DNA from: Blepharisma japonicum
Lineage: Eukaryota; Ciliophora; Heterotrichea; Heterotrichida; Blepharismidae
Length of the DNA: 64,000 nucleotides
Direction of reading: 5' to 3'
NCBI GenBank assembly: GCA_949751835.1
Contig: CATKHK010000011.1
Location: forward strand, 186,327-250,326
This document shows positions 12,060-22,100 of the stretch, one piece after another; positions within the stretch are counted from its first letter, which is position 1; every line of letters starts with the position of its first letter. Both the position numbers and the translations under genes were made by a program. The notes beneath the pieces are model-generated. The model had not been told where the DNA came from. It searched no databases and saw only the letters and a list, made by a program, of their open reading frames with translations.

Positions 12060-12516
12060 TTTAGAGCCAGATTTAATACACTTCTAAAAATATGCACAAG
12101 AAATCGCAATTCTTTGGTTATAAAAAATATAAATCCATAATTTAAAATTTGTATTAAATATAATCTTTATATTCATTCTTAGTTTATTTAAAGCTGAAAT
12201 CTGATGAAATAAATAGATTTGACAATTATAAAAATTATTTTATTAATATGAAGCTTAAAAAAGCAAATAAAAATGCTAAAACAATTCTAAAATGGAGAAG
12301 GCAATTTAATTTGCTATTTTTCTTATCGCTAAAAAAATCATGCTATTTTTAAAAATTTAATTTCATCAAAAGTTTACTTAAAAATCCAGGTAATTTTCTA
12401 TGCCACCATAAATTTTATTAAAAATATTATTTTATACTTATATAATTGCTGCAATATTTCACTTCAAAAAATGTAAAAACATTAAATAGACGTTACATAT
12501 TATAATAAAGATATTA
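12060..12516. other. Divergent intergenic region, nothing recognised
   Basis: This 457-nt very AT-rich stretch lies between the divergent starts of mitoferrin and the small MGCC protein gene. I saw no open frame of useful length and no RNA gene. Confidence 0.55.
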
Positions 12517-12891
12517 ATGGGTTGCTGTCAGTCAGGTATTAAAGAGCTGGAGTTATCCTTTGGAAAAGAAGCCTTTCTCTCAAAGAATTCTGTGCCCTCA
12601 TTAAACGCTCAAGTGGGTGATGATAAAGAAGATATTGTTATAACGGAAGCTAATCTTTTTTGCGATGACGGCGATGAGGTAGTCACTTTTAGGACTCATA
12701 GAAATGATATTGATCCATTTAATAGAGAAGAGTTAGAAGAAGCAGCACGCTCTGTTAGTGCCAATGCGATTTTTAAGCTTATGGAAAGGAAAAAGGAAGA
12801 AAAAAGAACGCAGAAAGCTATTAAAATCAATTTTGACGTTGCATCTATTATACAATCAGCGTTTTTATCAAAAATTACTAAAGAAAAATAA
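12517..12891 (+). CDS. Small MGCC-type lipid-anchored protein (124 residues)
   Basis: The protein begins MGCCQS: Gly2 with Ser6 fits N-myristoylation and Cys3-Cys4 fits palmitoylation, so attachment to a membrane is expected. The rest is acidic (DDGDEVVTF, NREELEEAARS) and ends in a basic helix (LMERKKEEKRTQKAIKINFD) followed by ASIIQSAFLSKI, which resembles an IQ-like or amphipathic segment. I do not recognise a domain. No intron or TGA is needed and the stop is TAA. Two other genes in this window (42523 and 51149) share the MGCC-x-S start but not the remainder. Confidence 0.75.
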   Translation: MGCCQSGIKELELSFGKEAFLSKNSVPSLNAQVGDDKEDIVITEANLFCDDGDEVVTFRTHRNDIDPFNREELEEAARSVSANAIFKLMERKKEEKRTQKAIKINFDVASIIQSAFLSKITKEK

Positions 12892-13086
12892 GCAAAATTT
12901 ACAGTATTAGCTATAAAATAATTTTTATGATTATTTAGGCTTTTTATTACAAATCCACATATTATAAGTAAAAAAAAATTGCTCTTTTAATATCATAAGT
13001 AAAGTTAAAGCTATATTTAAAGCATCCATTATTTCACCAGAATTTAATAAGATGATATCAAATTATATGAAAAAATACTCTAATTC

Positions 13087-13505
13087 TTAATTTAGTTTTT
13101 CTTGACAATGATTATAACAATTTAAGAATTCGTTTTCTTTCCTAATCCTCTTTAAATCTTCTTTAACAAACAATATGCAAATCGTTCCGATTAGAAGTAA
13201 AGCAATGCAAATAAGGCAAGATGGAATTGGCTTATTATTTAATAATAGGCGATTCCAACTTCTAAAATCCCGAATATTGTACCTCCACAATTCAATAAGC
13301 CTCCATTATAGCTTCTCCAATAGAAAATGTAAGCTCACATCCAAGCTCATAAGAAATAGGAATCATAGGAATCACGAAAAATCCCACAAGACATACTTAA
13401 ATTGCAGTAATTAAGATAGAAACAATTGGAAGTATTAAAGCAAATAATCCAAACGCTACAGCAGACAAAAAGCCTACTGTTAACTTCCTTAGTAAGAAGT
13501 TGATA
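13087..13505 (-). pseudogene. Decayed partial copy of the FLVCR-like transporter 3' end
   Basis: This segment aligns along its length with 13942-14360, the 3' part of the intact neighbouring transporter gene, at clearly high nucleotide similarity. Shared stretches include the coding for LLNNxPIPSC, ISYELGCEL and LVKEDLKRIR. The copy is broken: relative to the intact gene, one base is missing near 13250 in the LLNN region, the glycine-rich segment is altered, and a stop lies near 13397. It is a host-gene tandem duplicate that is dying. No promoter or 5' half is present, so the duplication appears partial. Confidence 0.85.
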
Positions 13506-13683
13506 TTGTCTGCTATCTCATAAGTAGAATATAATTTTACCATAAAAAAATTATTTATGCAATTTCTAGTATAATTATACTTTAACTCTAGTATTAAAAC
13601 GATGCTAATGCTGACTAAAACCATAAATCTGTTTAAAATAACTTTACTAAGCTATAGGGTAAATTGAAATTATTTCAGTTTTA

Positions 13684-13870
13684 TTATTTTAGACGCTTAA
13701 GGCTCAAGTAGATCTTGCCGTGGGTGTTACAAAATACCCTTTTCTTATTAGTATCATCCAAAATGGTGACTTTAGCAGTCTCTTTGTGTAGAATCAGTTG
13801 GCCATGCTTTGTCTAACCCTGTTGCAATGAGCTCTCTGCTCCAAGAGTGCTAGAGTCTAAGCTTTTATTA
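13684..13870 (-). pseudogene. Possible remnant of an unidentified coding sequence
   Basis: Between the decayed copy and the intact transporter is a stretch that is visibly less AT-rich than the intergenic DNA around it. On the minus strand one frame reads about 35 residues of protein-like sequence (KVTILDDTNKK, RVFCNTHGKIYLSLKRLK) to TAA at 13684-13686. Upstream it continues protein-like (STLGAESSLQQG) but with an in-frame TAG and no 15-nt intron that would remove it. I cannot name the family. It could instead be a noncoding RNA or chance. Confidence 0.35.
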
Positions 13871-13941
13871 AAACATATTTCAATTTTTATTAGTTTAAAT
13901 TTGATGATATCAAACATTATAAAAGTGATATAATATAACCT

Positions 13942-15283
13942 TTAATTTAATTTTTCCTCAGAGCTATTAATATCATTTAGTGGCTGCTTTTCTTGTCTGA
14001 TTCTCTTTAAATCTTCTTTCACTAAAAATATGCTAATTGTTCCTATTAGAAGTCCAATAATGCAGACAATACAGGATGGAATTGGTTGATTATTTAATAA
14101 ATAGGCGATTCCAACTTCTAAAATCGCGAATATTGTACCTCCACAGTTTAGCAAACCTCCAGCCATAGCTTCTCCAATAGGAAATGTGAGCTCACATCCA
14201 AGCTCATAGGAAATAGGAATCATTGGCATTAATAAAAATCCTATAAGAGAGGCAGAAATTGCAGTAATTGCAATAGAACCAATTGGAAGTGTCAAGGTGA
14301 ATACTCCAAATGCTATGAGGGATAAACAACCTATAATTAAGCAAAAAAGCTTAAATTTTAACGTTTTTGTAACAATTGTGGAAGCAATTGCATCACCAAT
14401 TAAACCAAATGTTATGTTTAGTGCTGCAAATAAACTTACAGCTGCTGAAGAAAATCCATATGGTTTTCCAATAAGCTCAATAATTGTAGCTAAAGCATTT
14501 TGTGTCCCAATACCTGCTGAAAAATAAATAAGCAATAATAAATAATTTTTATTTTTTAGCAAGATTGGCAATGAATTTTTAAAGCTGACTCTTTCAACCT
14601 CTGCTGACCTACTTGGCGGAGTTTTTGGCTTTGATCTAAAGCAGAAAATCACAAAAATAAAAGATATTGTTGATAAAATGGCTTCTATCAGCATTAAATT
14701 TCCGATTTCCGTTTTAGATTCATTCATCACAAAGATTCCTGGCAGCACAAAGCCTATAATAATTCCTAATGGATTTGAAACTCATCCAAAAGTGGTTGAC
14801 ATTGTTCTCTATATAATTAATACAGCTTCAGGCCTAAATCAATGTGCTGATAATTTAGCAGGAGCTATAAGAAGAAAAGGCTGAGCCATCCCTACAAAGA
14901 CACTCCCAGTGAAAATATATCAGAAATTATTATAAGCACCTATACGAATCCATGCTCCGGTTATGTTTAAAATAGATCCAATGGTTATCTATGTGAAAAA
15001 TACACCAAATCTTAGCCCATACTTATCAAGAGCATAATTAGAAGGAAATACTAAAATTGGAAATATAAGCATTGATAATAAAGCGCACATCTCAACCCAA
15101 AATTCGTCAACTCCATAAGTCTGGAGTAAGAATTACTTTATGAGTTTCAGTTGTTATTGGAGAAAAGGTTATTCAAAGCATTGAATTCATAGCATTTCCA
15201 CAGCAATAGACCGATAAGATGACCCATCTATATCTAAATTCTTTATATTCAGCTTGTTCTGGGATCATTGAAAATTCACCCAT
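13942..15283 (-). CDS. FLVCR-like major facilitator transporter, three mini-introns (431 residues)
   Basis: Splicing out 15121-15136, 14989-15003 and 14809-14823 gives one frame from MGEFSMIPEQ to TAA. Family signatures are YRWVILSVYCCGNAMNSMLW, WITFSPITTETHK, FPSNYALDKYGLRFG, GAWIR, LSAHWFRPEARTMS and SYELGCELTFPIGEA, which match the SLC49/FLVCR group (heme, choline or ethanolamine transport). About twelve hydrophobic segments are visible. In-frame TGA codons read as Trp at conserved places (LWITF, AHWFRPE). The substrate cannot be told from sequence. The neighbouring broken copy shows that the locus has been duplicated. Start ATG is the first Met in frame and gives a short cytosolic N-terminus as usual for the family. 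Confidence 0.88.
14809..14823 (-). other. 15-nt intron in FLVCR-like gene
   Basis: Coding strand GTATTAATTATATAG. Removal joins AHWFRPEA to RTMSTTFG and deletes an in-frame TAG. Confidence 0.92.
14989..15003 (-). other. 15-nt intron in FLVCR-like gene
   Basis: Coding strand GTATTTTTCACATAG. Removal joins KYGLRFG to ITIGSILN and deletes an in-frame TAG. Confidence 0.92.
15121..15136 (-). other. 16-nt intron in FLVCR-like gene
   Basis: Coding strand GTAATTCTTACTCCAG, one base longer than the usual 15. Its length is not a multiple of three, so splicing is needed to keep frame: it joins SPITTETHK to TYGVDEFW. Confidence 0.9.
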
Positions 15284-15534
15284 TTTTGCTTTATTTGTGA
15301 ATTAATAAATAAATATTTCAACTATTATGCTTAACATTAATTAAATCTAATAAGAGCTTAAAACTAATAAAACAAGAATTTATTAAATTTATCATAAATT
15401 AGATGCTTAATAATTTTATTTTAATATTATTGCAATAAACTAAAATTAATTGGAAAATAAAAACATCAAAAAACAATAAAATTTTTTTAGAATAATTCCT
15501 AATAATGAGCTATATTTTAACTCCATAAAGAAAA

Positions 15535-16269
15535 ATGAAAGGGAAAAAAACTGCTATATCAGCAGACCTTCCAAATTACTTTACAACTTCTTTATATTCA
15601 GTTTTTAACACTCAACAAAAGAAAACTTCATCTTCCAAACGACTAGGGACCACTCAAAAAAATGACGTTTGTGTAGAATCGCCTGACGAATTCCACCTTC
15701 CCTCATCAAGAATAAGAGTCCCTGGATCTTGCATATCTATGATGAAAATTCCAAGCAGAAGAGGCAGCTCAGTCCCATTCCAAACCTTCTACGATCAAAC
15801 TTACATGCATAGCTCAATTGATCTTCATTCTGTTAAGCCAAGCGTATCTATCGATATGTCTTCAATAAAGAAATCTCCCCCAAAAACAAAAATTGATTTT
15901 TATAAGAGATTTCAAAACCATATGAATTCTCAAGGATTTGGGAAATATAAAGGAATTTATTCATATAGGGCAGATCAGCCTCATTTTTTAAGAGTTGACT
16001 CAAATTCTGAGTCAGCATTAAGATCAACAATGTATAATGGTTTTCAAAAGAAAAAACAAATACAGTATGTAGTAAAAAATAATGAAGACTATAAAATAGA
16101 TGAAGGATTGATTAGTTTGAATAATAAAATCCAAATGCATATAGAAAAGCAGGAAAGCAATTTTATCAAAAATTATAAAAAAACGACAAGACACCAGAGG
16201 TCGAGAAGTATGGAATCACTACTGTTTACAACAAGCCAGTCTCCAGTTAAAGTGAGAGCTGGTAATTAG
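15535..16269 (+). CDS. Hypothetical basic, Ser-rich protein (244 residues)
   Basis: An open frame from ATG to TAG without introns or TGA. The composition is basic and Ser/Lys-rich with many possible phosphosites (KIPSRRGSSVPF, RHQRSRSMESLL). A central part (FQNHMNSQGFGKYKGIYSYRADQPHF) looks ordered and aromatic-rich. No domain, signal peptide or membrane span is recognised. It is divergent from the FLVCR-like gene (251 nt between starts). The compact Phe/Tyr motifs recall microtubule-associated ciliary proteins, but this is only an impression. Confidence 0.7.
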   Translation: MKGKKTAISADLPNYFTTSLYSVFNTQQKKTSSSKRLGTTQKNDVCVESPDEFHLPSSRIRVPGSCISMMKIPSRRGSSVPFQTFYDQTYMHSSIDLHSVKPSVSIDMSSIKKSPPKTKIDFYKRFQNHMNSQGFGKYKGIYSYRADQPHFLRVDSNSESALRSTMYNGFQKKKQIQYVVKNNEDYKIDEGLISLNNKIQMHIEKQESNFIKNYKKTTRHQRSRSMESLLFTTSQSPVKVRAGN

Positions 16270-16590
16270 AAGAAAATTGTGCATTTGGTATTCTTAGTCT
16301 GCATTTTGCAATTATTTAACAAGTAAAACGTAGTTAAGCTATAATTTTTATAAAATAAATTAATTCGAAGATTAACAACTAATAAAAAAAATTTTTTGTC
16401 ATCCCTTAAAAATAGATTTTCGAAAATATTTTTTTAAGCCTCCATAATCTTTTCCAGCAATTCAATAGCTTTAAATTGCCAAAAAATTCTTTTCTTAAGA
16501 ATTTCGTGATTTTCAGATTATTTTATATTGCAAATTTTCATTGCATATCATATAAATCATAAAAGGCCAAAATCCTCCATTGGTTAATAA
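16270..16590. other. Intergenic region, nothing recognised
   Basis: This 321-nt AT-rich gap separates two genes on the same strand. No frame, RNA gene or repeat stands out. Confidence 0.5.
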
Positions 16591-17484
16591 ATGTCAGGAG
16601 ATAAGAAGCCAAGCATCGTTAAAAATTACATCATCGGAGGTGCCGCTGGTATGATTGCTACAACCATTGTCCAGCCTATCGATTTCGTGAAGGTCCAACT
16701 CCAAATCAAAGGAGAGGGTGTTAAAGGTGCAAGGCCAAATCCTTTCTCTATTCTCAAGCAAACCATCTCAGAATTCGGTGTTAAAAGATTATACACTGGC
16801 CTAGACTCTGCATTGCTAAGACAAGCTACTTATACCACCACAAGAATGGGAACTTACAAGTCCCTGATGGACTGGGGTACTGAATTCAACAAAGGAAGTG
16901 TCCCAGCCTGGCAAAAGGCAGGATACTCTCTCTTTGCAGGAGGCTTTGCAGCTCTTATTGGCAATCCTGCTGATTTAGCTTTGATTAGAATGCAAAGTGA
17001 CCACACTCTTCCTGAAGCTCAGAGAAGACATTACACTGGAGTTGTCAACGCAATTTCTAGAATTATCAAAGAGGAAGGATTTTTCAGCTTGTGGAGAGGC
17101 TCAACCCCTACAATCTACAGAGCCATGGCCATTAACCTTGGTATGTTAGGCCCATATGACCAGGCTAAAGAACTTCTTACTAAGTCATTTGGTGAATTCA
17201 ATGGAATTAGGGTGGCTTCATCATTTATTGCCGCTTTCTTCGCCTGTGTGCTTTCTCTACCATTTGATAACGTGAAGACCAAATTCCAGAGAATGGCGAA
17301 GAAGCCAGATGGTACTTATCCTTATAAGAGCTTTATGGACTGCTTTATGAGGTCATTGAAGAATGAAGGTTTCCTTGGATATTACGTTGGGTTCAGCACT
17401 TATGTGGTTCGTATTGCTCCTCATGTAATCATCACACTACTGACTGTTGACTTCTTAACCTCTATTTTTAATAAGCCTAAGTAA
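16591..17484 (+). CDS. Mitochondrial 2-oxoglutarate/malate carrier (SLC25A11 type)
   Basis: The 297-residue product has the three repeats of the mitochondrial carrier family with signatures PIDFVKVQLQ, NPADLALIRMQ and PFDNVKTKFQ. The second signature in particular, GNPADLALIRMQSD, and the flanking LYTGLDSALLRQATYTTTR and NLGMLGPYDQAKE segments are typical of the oxoglutarate/malate carrier. It should exchange 2-oxoglutarate for malate across the inner mitochondrial membrane as part of the malate-aspartate shuttle. Length is normal. No intron or TGA occurs. All Trp codons here are TGG and codon choice is richer in C/G-ending codons than in neighbours, consistent with high expression. Confidence 0.95.
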   Translation: MSGDKKPSIVKNYIIGGAAGMIATTIVQPIDFVKVQLQIKGEGVKGARPNPFSILKQTISEFGVKRLYTGLDSALLRQATYTTTRMGTYKSLMDWGTEFNKGSVPAWQKAGYSLFAGGFAALIGNPADLALIRMQSDHTLPEAQRRHYTGVVNAISRIIKEEGFFSLWRGSTPTIYRAMAINLGMLGPYDQAKELLTKSFGEFNGIRVASSFIAAFFACVLSLPFDNVKTKFQRMAKKPDGTYPYKSFMDCFMRSLKNEGFLGYYVGFSTYVVRIAPHVIITLLTVDFLTSIFNKPK

Positions 17485-17521
17485 AAATTTCAGTTAGCAT
17501 AATTTGTCTAAAGATTACAAA

Positions 17522-19054
17522 ATGTCTTTGCGAAGTTTAAGCTCCCAGCGAACCTCAAGCTCTCGAAGTTTACCTTCAATTTCAGTTTCTCAAAGCACCC
17601 AAAAAATCATTTTGAAATGAATCAATAACTTAAACATTTGAAAACAGCTGGCCATTTCAGATCTTCCTGAAAGATTCAGAACTGGAGTTCTCCCTCTTAA
17701 GCTTCTAGAAAGGATTGATCCAGAGTTCGACATTTCTCGCTGCTTTCTAGAGCCTCGTTCTAAAGACCAATGCTTAACTAATATAAAATCTCTAGTTAAA
17801 AGACTGGTTGGGAATTTTGGAATGAGAAATGCCCAAGAAATAGTCAACCAGCTGTATCAAGGAAGTCCTGAGGCAGCTTGGACCACTTTAGAATTTATGA
17901 TAAGAAACGTGATGATTGGAGAAGTCAAATCTTTTAATGGAGAAATTATGAACTGGCTTGAATCGTCGCTGCAAGTGTATAGCAAACATTTGTTAGTGAC
18001 AAGCATTGATGATCCTTATAGCACATTAGTCAAAGATTTTGCGAATGGAGTGAACTTGTTATGCATTTTGCATTTATTTATGGATGAGCCAAAGCTTGCT
18101 TTGGCTAATGTTTACTCAATTCCAGAAAACAAAATGGAGGTCGATCACAATCTTTCTTATTTTTTCCAATCAGTGGCAAGAACAAAAATTCCGCTTCTGT
18201 TCACTTTGAAAGAATTTAAAGAAAATAACGACCCTGAATTTCTCTTATTACAGCTTTTTTATATTTTCCTGGAATTCAAAGATATTCAAATTAATAATGA
18301 CAGAAGGCGGCCTTTTGTATTTAAAGATGATAAAAGGATAAGCCAAAAGAAAATTGAGGAATCAATAGAGAACGCTCTAACTGTTTTAAGCACAAAGCCA
18401 GAAACACATAGCGAGTCAGATTCTTTAAAAGGCTCAGAGCACGATTCTCATCAAGGAGAAGGTAGCAGCTTTGGGGTTGGAGATTTCCAAGAATATTCCT
18501 TTAGCAATGAGTCAGAATCGCCTACAACTTTGGACGCTATGGAAAAACAAGTAATCCAGCAGGAAAGGAAGCTTATGTATATAGCAGATTTAAGGAAGAA
18601 AAAAGAAACCAAAAGACTCGTTTATGCACCAAGCTTGCAACATCTGCAAATTCCTGGAAAAGAAAACGAAATGGTCTTTAATTCACCATCCCAAAAATGC
18701 TTATCACATGCAGAGTCCTTGATTTGTTTTTTGCTGACTCCAAGAATTGTTAAAGTAAATGTAAATAATGGGTGGATTAGGGTGTTATTGAATATAATTC
18801 CTAATGAAAACCTATTTTCAGCTGTAAAAGAAAATTATTTGTTGGAATGTAGAGAACTAAGTAATATGAATCTTGCAATAAGTTTAGATATCAATGATAC
18901 TGATGGAATTTCAAAAGGGAAAAATAATGAACTGGTGATACACTTTAATCGAGGAAAGATAAGAATCCAATGTAAAACAGATGATGAAGCTGATCTTTAC
19001 CATCAAGGATTGACTTTTCTAGTTCACAAGACAAAGAATAGCTTTACCATTTAA
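17522..19054 (+). CDS. Calponin-homology-like domain protein (510 residues)
   Basis: The frame starts at ATG 17522, crosses two TGA codons near the N-terminus (read as Trp in ILKWINNLNIWKQL), and ends at TAA. The start (LKWINNLNIW, then PERFRTGVLPLKLLERI) resembles a calponin-homology domain, and a second CH-like unit follows (MNWLESSLQVY, FANGVNLLCILHLFM). Residues about 260-350 are acidic and low complexity. The C-terminus (about 400-510) has a beta-rich stretch ending in a helix (TDDEADLYHQGLTFLV), which resembles a PH-like fold. Such architecture suggests an actin- or microtubule-linked adaptor. The start lies only 37 nt after the upstream stop, so the 5' UTR must be very short or overlap the upstream gene. 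Confidence 0.7.
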
Positions 19055-19157
19055 TTTAAGGTTTTGTATTTTAATTTTACTAAACTTATTATTTATTATT
19101 CCTTGATTTTGATTAGTAAATTAGCAATAAATATAAAATTTTAATTCTAAAATTAGA

Positions 19158-22100
19158 TTAAGCTGCTGATGTCTTTGGAGTTACTTTCCATTGGAATACA
19201 CATTGATCATCACCTCCAGCAGTAAAGATATACCGATCATCCACACTAAACCTTACATTTGTGACATGTGAGCTATGTCCTCTCCCAATGACTCCTTCTG
19301 ACCCCTTAAGCAAGCATGGATATCTAAACACCTTCAGCATCCCAAAATCATCTGAAGTCGCCACAATTGGATATTCATTATTTCCGAATTTCTTTTTGCT
19401 TCTATCAACCGCATTCACATCTGTTCCATCAGCATAAGCTGGATAAATTCCTTGTACAGGCCATCCAATTACCAATGTCCAAGTGTTCCATTCTTCATCT
19501 TTTAACGCTGTGGCGCCACTTGTATTTTGTCTTCCTGAATTCCCATCCCAAAATAGCAATTCATAAGCTCCACAATTAGAATGAATGTATCCAGAATCAG
19601 TAGACCAGTCAATATGGGTGATATAAGATGAGTGGCCTTTACAGACTGCAATTTGTCTGAAGTCTGGAACTGAGTATATATCAATCACACAGTCGTGGGA
19701 GCCTATTGCAAGCTTGCTTCTGTCAGGGGAGAATTTTATATCAGAAATTTCACTTTTGCGGTCTTTTTTGGAAACTCTGATATTCCATGTGCTTGTGTCT
19801 AGTATTTTGAAGCTTCCATCTTTGAATCCAATTGCCATCATAGATCCATCAGGGTTACAGCATAAACACCTAGCTTTAGCTGAGTCTGGGATTTCTTCAT
19901 TATCAGTAAATTTGATTATTCTGATTTGGGATTTATTTTCTATGTCCCAGAGCCTTAATGTTCCATCATCTGAGCAAGTAGCATAAGCAGCTCCATCAGG
20001 GAGAACATGTAAACCCCAGACTTCATTTGTGACAGTTTTTCCTCTAGAAGGGGTATAATGGCCTTTTATAAGATTTCTGCCTTCTCCACTTGTGATGTCA
20101 ATTTCGTAGATTTCTGCTCCATATGTTCCTACAAGGAGACTTTGTCCATCTTCGCTGATGCAAGCGGATCTTATGAATGGGCATACAGATTCATATTGAG
20201 GAGAGCTCAAGTCGAAGCTTTGCCTTTTGTTTAAATTATTGTCCAATATGTAAACTAAACCGTCTTTTCCTCCAGATACTATGCAAGCATGAGTTGCTCA
20301 CAAGCTGTCTACACCTCTTTGGTGGATTGGGAATGACTTTCCTGCTGTATTTCCAGCCCATTTTATAATAGTCCCGATCGCTGTGCCTGTGTAAATGTTT
20401 GTCCCTTGTATGGCTAGACACATCAGTAAATTATTGTTTCTACCAAAAACTCCTTTTTTACCTGACAATTGATTTCCGCTAAGAGTTCATTGTTTATAAT
20501 GTTTAGGACCAGTTGTAATAAATTCATTTTCCGATATAAATCCTACATCAAGGATTATCTCTCTGTCACCATTTGTGGTGCAAATAAGACTATTACTCTG
20601 TAGATTATAAATAGCTACACTGTGATTATCATCCATCCCGATGGCTACAAGCTTAGTTGCAGATGGAGAAAATGCTATCGCACTGATTCCTTTTTCTAAA
20701 GGCTGCTTAAAATTAGCAATAGGCATCATAGAGGCTGTATCTCATATAAAGATGTTAGGTCTTCTTCCTACCTCCCCAGTGGCAGCCAGATCACAGTTCG
20801 GCGAAAGTGCAAAAGCAATAATATCATCTACATGCTTATTAAAAAAAGTTTGCGTCCATGTTTCTTTATTAAGTGATATCCCTAGCCCTGCTGCATGATA
20901 AATGATCCTTCCATCATGTAAATATCTTAAATTGTTCCTACAGTCTTTAGCTCTATATCCATGGACTCATTCTAAGCTTAGATCTATTGCAGGAGCTTGA
21001 TTTTGGTTTCTCGGAGGCTTAATAAACCCAGAAGGTGGCTTAATAGCCCCTTCCCAAGGTTTCACAGCTAAAAATTGGTCACCTTCTCCAAGCTCTTCGA
21101 ACTGGAAAAAGCTGTTAGGGTCGTTATTTTCCAAAGCAGCCGCTACTTTTACCTTTGTTTTTTCTTTGACTTCTTCATTTTTTTTATTCAAGGCCATTTC
21201 TTTAGGTATATCTTCAAACTCAATTTTATTATCTTCATCATAAACAGGGTCAGTATCAGGGACAGCCATATCAGTTTGCCATACAAAGACGCACTTATCA
21301 TTTCCTCCAGTGCTTACCAAAAATGCATCATTGCTTGAAAACTTGCATTTAGTCACATGGGAGGAGTGACCTGTATAAGATTTGCAAGCTTGTTTTTTTA
21401 CTGCAACTGGATATCTGAATAAGTTTACTTTTCCAAAGTCATCAGCAGTAGCTAAGACACTTAAATTGTGAGAGCGGTGACAAGAGTTGATATCGGTGCC
21501 ATCAGCGGCTTCAGGCCATATATACTGAACTGACCATCCTAATACACAAGTCCAGCTGTATCATTCTACATTTTTAACTGAGCTGGATGAGACGTTTATT
21601 TTTCCATCCACATTTACAAATTTCAACTCATAAGCTTGAGAGTTAACAGCTACTAATGACGCATCAATAGACCAGTCTATATGGGTAAGGGCTGATGTAA
21701 GTCCTGCATTAATTGCGTACATTTTTACTAGTTTGCCGTTTTGGATGCCCATGATTTCTACTTTTGAGGCTCCTCCATGAGCTCCAAAAGCGATTCTGTC
21801 ACCTCTTGGAGAAAACTTGAGGTCTTCAATCCAGCAGTCTTTTCCTTTAAAAGTGCTTTGTAAACTGGATAAATTCGATAACGAGCTAGCATCTAGCAAA
21901 ATTACCATACCATTCATCAGCCCAGAGGCTAAATATCTACCATCTGGTGACCAGTCAATTGCTCTCATATCATGAGACAAAGGCTTAATTGCTAGCAACT
22001 GAATGCCTTGGGCTAAGTCCCAAATTCTAATTGTTTTGTCTCCTCCACAGGTAGCACAAAGTGGGTGTTCAGGATGCATTGCGAGTCCCCATAATTCTCC

